This document shows, piece by piece, positions 61,647 through 64,000 of a DNA stretch of 64,000 bases. The position numbers and the translations under genes were made by a program. This stretch comes from Streptomyces marincola (GTDB taxonomy: Bacteria > Actinomycetota > Actinomycetes > Streptomycetales > Streptomycetaceae), in assembly GCF_020410765.1 (NCBI RefSeq), contig NZ_CP084541.1, positions 3,166,501 to 3,230,500 on the forward strand, given 5' to 3'. The stretch's first letter is position 1. Each line of letters starts with the position of its first letter. The notes below the pieces were generated by a model. That model did not search any database, had not been told where the DNA came from, and worked only from the letters and a program-made list of their open reading frames with translations.

Positions 61647-62603
61647 GTGGACCACAAGGACGCCTCCACGATGGAAGACGCCATCCTGTCCGTCCTGACC
61701 GGAACGCCGGTGGGCGAAGCCGCCCCCAGGGCGGGCGTCTCCCCGACCCGGCTCGCCGAGATGGCTGACCGCTACCGCAGCGCGGGCCTGGCCGCGCTCG
61801 ATACCCAGCCTGCGGGCTGGCAACAGGTGAACATCGAGTTCGCCGACTACCCCACCGCGGAACATGCCTTTCGTGATTCCCTCTTGCCGTCCCTGCGTAC
61901 CGGCCCGGTCGGAGCTTGGTGGTTCGTGCGCAAGTACCCCTGCTGGCGCCTACGCGTCCAGCCGGACACGGACGCGCGGAGCGAGGACACCGTCAGAAAC
62001 ATCGCCGAAGCTCTCGACCACGCAGCATCCCGAGGCGTTGTCGAACGATGGTGGCCCTCCCTGTACGAGCCTGAGACGGTCGCGTTCGGCGGCCCGTACG
62101 GCATGACGCTCGCGCACGCGTTGTTCCATACAGACAGCGTCGGAGTTCTCGACTACCACCAGCAGGCGACAGACGGCAGCGGCGATCTCCTGGGACCTAA
62201 AGAGACGTCTTTTCTTCTCATCACCACGCTCCTGCGCGCCGCCGAACTGGAGGGGGGCGAACAGGGAGACATCTGGGGTCGAGTCGAAGCAAGCCGACCA
62301 CTACCCCCTGACGTGCCTCGCAACCAAATCGGTCGCATGGCGCACCCACTGCGACGCCTCCTCACCCTCGACACCGACGCGCTTCTCTCCGACGGTCCCC
62401 TGACGCCACTGCGAACCTGGTTCACCGATGTGCGGAGCACCGGACGAGCCCTCGGAAACGCCGCCCACGCCGGCAAACTTGACCTCGGGCTGCGCAGCAT
62501 CCTGGCCAGGCACATCCTCTTCCACTGGAACCGCATGGGCTTCACCACCCGCCAACAGTCCATCTGGGCACGCGCCGCGCGCGAGGCGATCCTCGGCCGC
62601 TGA
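61647..62603 (+). CDS. Stand-alone SpaB_C/thiopeptide-type bacteriocin biosynthesis protein
   Basis: 318 residues from GTG 61647, 8 bp after GAGGAG. An N-terminal 55-residue helical part (VLTGTPVGEAAPRAGVSPTR) is followed by the SpaB_C fold (QVNIEFADYPTAEHAFRDSL, GAWWFVRKYPCWRLRVQPD, ILARHILFHWNRMGF). LanB already has this domain, so this is an extra copy. Members act as the elimination half of split LanBs, as [4+2] cyclases in thiopeptides, or as peptide aminoacyl ligases (PEARL-type relatives). Its role here is unknown. Confidence 0.88.
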   Translation: MDHKDASTMEDAILSVLTGTPVGEAAPRAGVSPTRLAEMADRYRSAGLAALDTQPAGWQQVNIEFADYPTAEHAFRDSLLPSLRTGPVGAWWFVRKYPCWRLRVQPDTDARSEDTVRNIAEALDHAASRGVVERWWPSLYEPETVAFGGPYGMTLAHALFHTDSVGVLDYHQQATDGSGDLLGPKETSFLLITTLLRAAELEGGEQGDIWGRVEASRPLPPDVPRNQIGRMAHPLRRLLTLDTDALLSDGPLTPLRTWFTDVRSTGRALGNAAHAGKLDLGLRSILARHILFHWNRMGFTTRQQSIWARAAREAILGR

Positions 62604-62854
62604 CCGAAGGGGCTCCATCCCGCGGGCACGTCGTACACATGCACCGTCAAGCACGCCCGCAGCGCCAATGACAGGGCAGGGGCCGACCGACCAGTCGCCA
62701 CCCTTTGGGGCCCGCATCCGCTTCGACATGCCCCAGCACAAGGGCCGGAACGAGGGCTCGCACCCGAACCATGCCGACCCACGAGCAGCGCTGCGGGGTG
62801 AATTCCCAGAGGCGCTCAACATCTAGGTCAGCAGGGCCCGCGCTTTCGGGCCGA

Positions 62855-64000
62855 TCAACCAAGCAAATCATTTCCAGACTGCGCCTTCAGCCAAGCCTCG
62901 ATAAGCATCGACGCCTCCCTCTCCTCATCCGCAGACCGTTCCAGATCCTCTTCCCATTTCACGTCGCGAAACAAACCTCGTTGTCGCCATTCACTCAGGG
63001 GCGCTTCGAGGTCCTCACCATTAGCCTCCTCAACAACACGCCTTGCTGCGCTATAGACCAGTCGCAACTCGGAGCCGACAACATGGTAATCGTCGTGCAC
63101 CGGAAGCGTCTGATCATGTAGGGGCAAATCTCTATCCACCTCGACATATCCGAGATAACTGGCAACTGCCTCACTCATCACCTCGTGCAGATCTGACGCC
63201 TGCTCCTGACTGAGCCCAGAAACAGTAGAGACAGCGAGGTTGCAGGACCTGATGAGGGTGGTGAGACCCGGCACCGTAAAGGACTTCCAGAGCGCGGGGT
63301 CCCGAGCAAGGAAATGCGCAGCGAGGTCAGAAGCCGAAGCACCGTCATTGCCGAAGATCAGACTTGCAACGGCCACACCCAGATCACGTCGATACTCGGG
63401 AACAACCCGCGAGACCTGGGTCAACACGTCTCGGTCGACCTGCCCCGGCAGCACCTTATCTTCATCAAATAGCAGAGCGATGCTCTTGCCGCTCACACTT
63501 CCCCTTTCCCGTGCTTGATCCTCATTGACCTGCGATAGCCGCGACATCGACAACTCGTTACGAAAGTCTGCCGATGCCAAACCAGATGGCACTGGAAAAA
63601 TAGAGTTCTTCGCATACTCAAACTCAGCCTGCGCCGGCGTCTCCGGCTGCCCGAACACAAGCGCGGAGATCCGAATGCATCCCCCTTCAGAGACCGACGC
63701 AACGGATCCAATACCCGAAAACATTAGGGGCTCCCGGGCAGCTTCATGGAGCGTTGTAGTCGCTGTCGAAGTCGTCAGCCAACGCGGGTCGAAGGTGATA
63801 ATCACCCTCCTTGCCCCGATTCGAAAAACGAGGTGGGGATCCCTAGTTAGGACTCCAGTCGGCTCCTTCAGCGGAACCTCGGGCGGGTTACTGCAGCGCA
63901 TAGCGCTTTCAAAGGAGATCAGGAGGCCACGATGCACCCTCTCTGCCGTACGTTCGCAGAGCGTTACCGCCTCCGCATCCCATGTCTCAAATAAGGGGCG
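62855..64000 (-). CDS. Unrecognised protein at right edge (5' end outside window)
   Basis: The frame is open from the window edge to the stop at 62855, at least 381 codons; GTG 63937 is the first internal start. It is poorer in GC than the RiPP genes. Segments VFRIGARRVIITFDPRWL, CIRISALVFGQPETPAQAEF and AVASYLGYVEVDRDLPLHD look soluble; no membrane helix or catalytic motif stands out, and I do not recognise a family. It is convergent with the RiPP operon, so it probably belongs to a separate unit of the island. Confidence 0.65.
   Translation of the reverse strand, partial: RPLFETWDAEAVTLCERTAERVHRGLLISFESAMRCSNPPEVPLKEPTGVLTRDPHLVFRIGARRVIITFDPRWLTTSTATTTLHEAAREPLMFSGIGSVASVSEGGCIRISALVFGQPETPAQAEFEYAKNSIFPVPSGLASADFRNELSMSRLSQVNEDQARERGSVSGKSIALLFDEDKVLPGQVDRDVLTQVSRVVPEYRRDLGVAVASLIFGNDGASASDLAAHFLARDPALWKSFTVPGLTTLIRSCNLAVSTVSGLSQEQASDLHEVMSEAVASYLGYVEVDRDLPLHDQTLPVHDDYHVVGSELRLVYSAARRVVEEANGEDLEAPLSEWRQRGLFRDVKWEEDLERSADEEREASMLIEAWLKAQSGNDLLG

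Noticed and set aside
62604..62854. A second precursor peptide after the SpaB_C gene
   Set aside because: No start with a ribosome site leads to a short peptide with Cys and Ser/Thr in the core; the frames look random.

Overview
The window reads as chromosome of a Streptomyces-like actinomycete. The DNA is very GC-rich with strong G/C preference at third codon positions. Many starts are GTG. Genes often overlap by ATGA or GTGA. Lineage markers include wblA (36953-37315), a DUF5063 gene beside recR, a Holin-X family membrane protein and class I RiPP genes. All identifications come from reading the sequence and remembered family features; no database was searched.

Left core (1-17169): a divergent lipoprotein; a SulP transporter fused to a beta-carbonic anhydrase; acetyl-CoA synthetase; a Holin-X protein with an alpha/beta hydrolase; a minus-strand nth-Nudix-MarP operon; Crp; an MBL-Nudix pair; an F420/NADP-type oxidoreductase with a pyruvate-oxidase-like TPP enzyme; and a DUF89/ARMT1-like protein. 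A divergent katG-fur pair (17170-20133) follows, with a perfect palindrome in its intergenic region.

Accessory block 1 (about 20134-32808): three small genes (MazG-like protein, two-helix membrane protein, Crp/Fnr regulator) and a frameshifted integrase remnant come first. Then comes a complete-looking 10.4-kb actinomycete integrative and conjugative element (AICE) of the pSAM2 type, 22431-32808. It sits at the 3' end of tRNA-Pro(CGG) and is bounded by 43-bp perfect direct repeats. Its layout is left-end cargo, a minus-strand HATPase operon, a Pif-like Nudix protein, a GntR/KorSA-like repressor with several operators, a damaged Tra ATPase, Spd-type spread proteins, Rep, Xis and Int. Rep seems to lack a normal start codon and best fits initiation at ATC. 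Tra appears to be a deletion fusion.

Middle core (32810-52164): metallophosphoesterase, YqeY, a class A penicillin-binding protein, wblA, two ArsA-type ATPases, DUF4177, RidA, an S9 peptidase, SURF1, a SigE-type sigma factor with a membrane partner, aspartate kinase (without its usual neighbour asd), DUF4190, DUF5063, recR, ybaB, dnaX, SRP RNA and tRNA-Ser(GGA).

Accessory block 2 (52165-64000, continuing past the window): two unrecognised genes; a helix-turn-helix/formylglycine-generating-enzyme-like fusion; a class IV aminotransferase; and a class I lanthipeptide cluster of the FxLD type. The cluster has a protein-isoaspartate-methyltransferase-like enzyme, a 63-residue precursor, full-length LanB, LanC and a separate SpaB_C-type protein. 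It predicts a peptide with up to four thioether rings plus an Asp-derived aspartimide or isoaspartate, and it is the most interesting system in the window. No transporter, leader protease or immunity gene for it is visible here.
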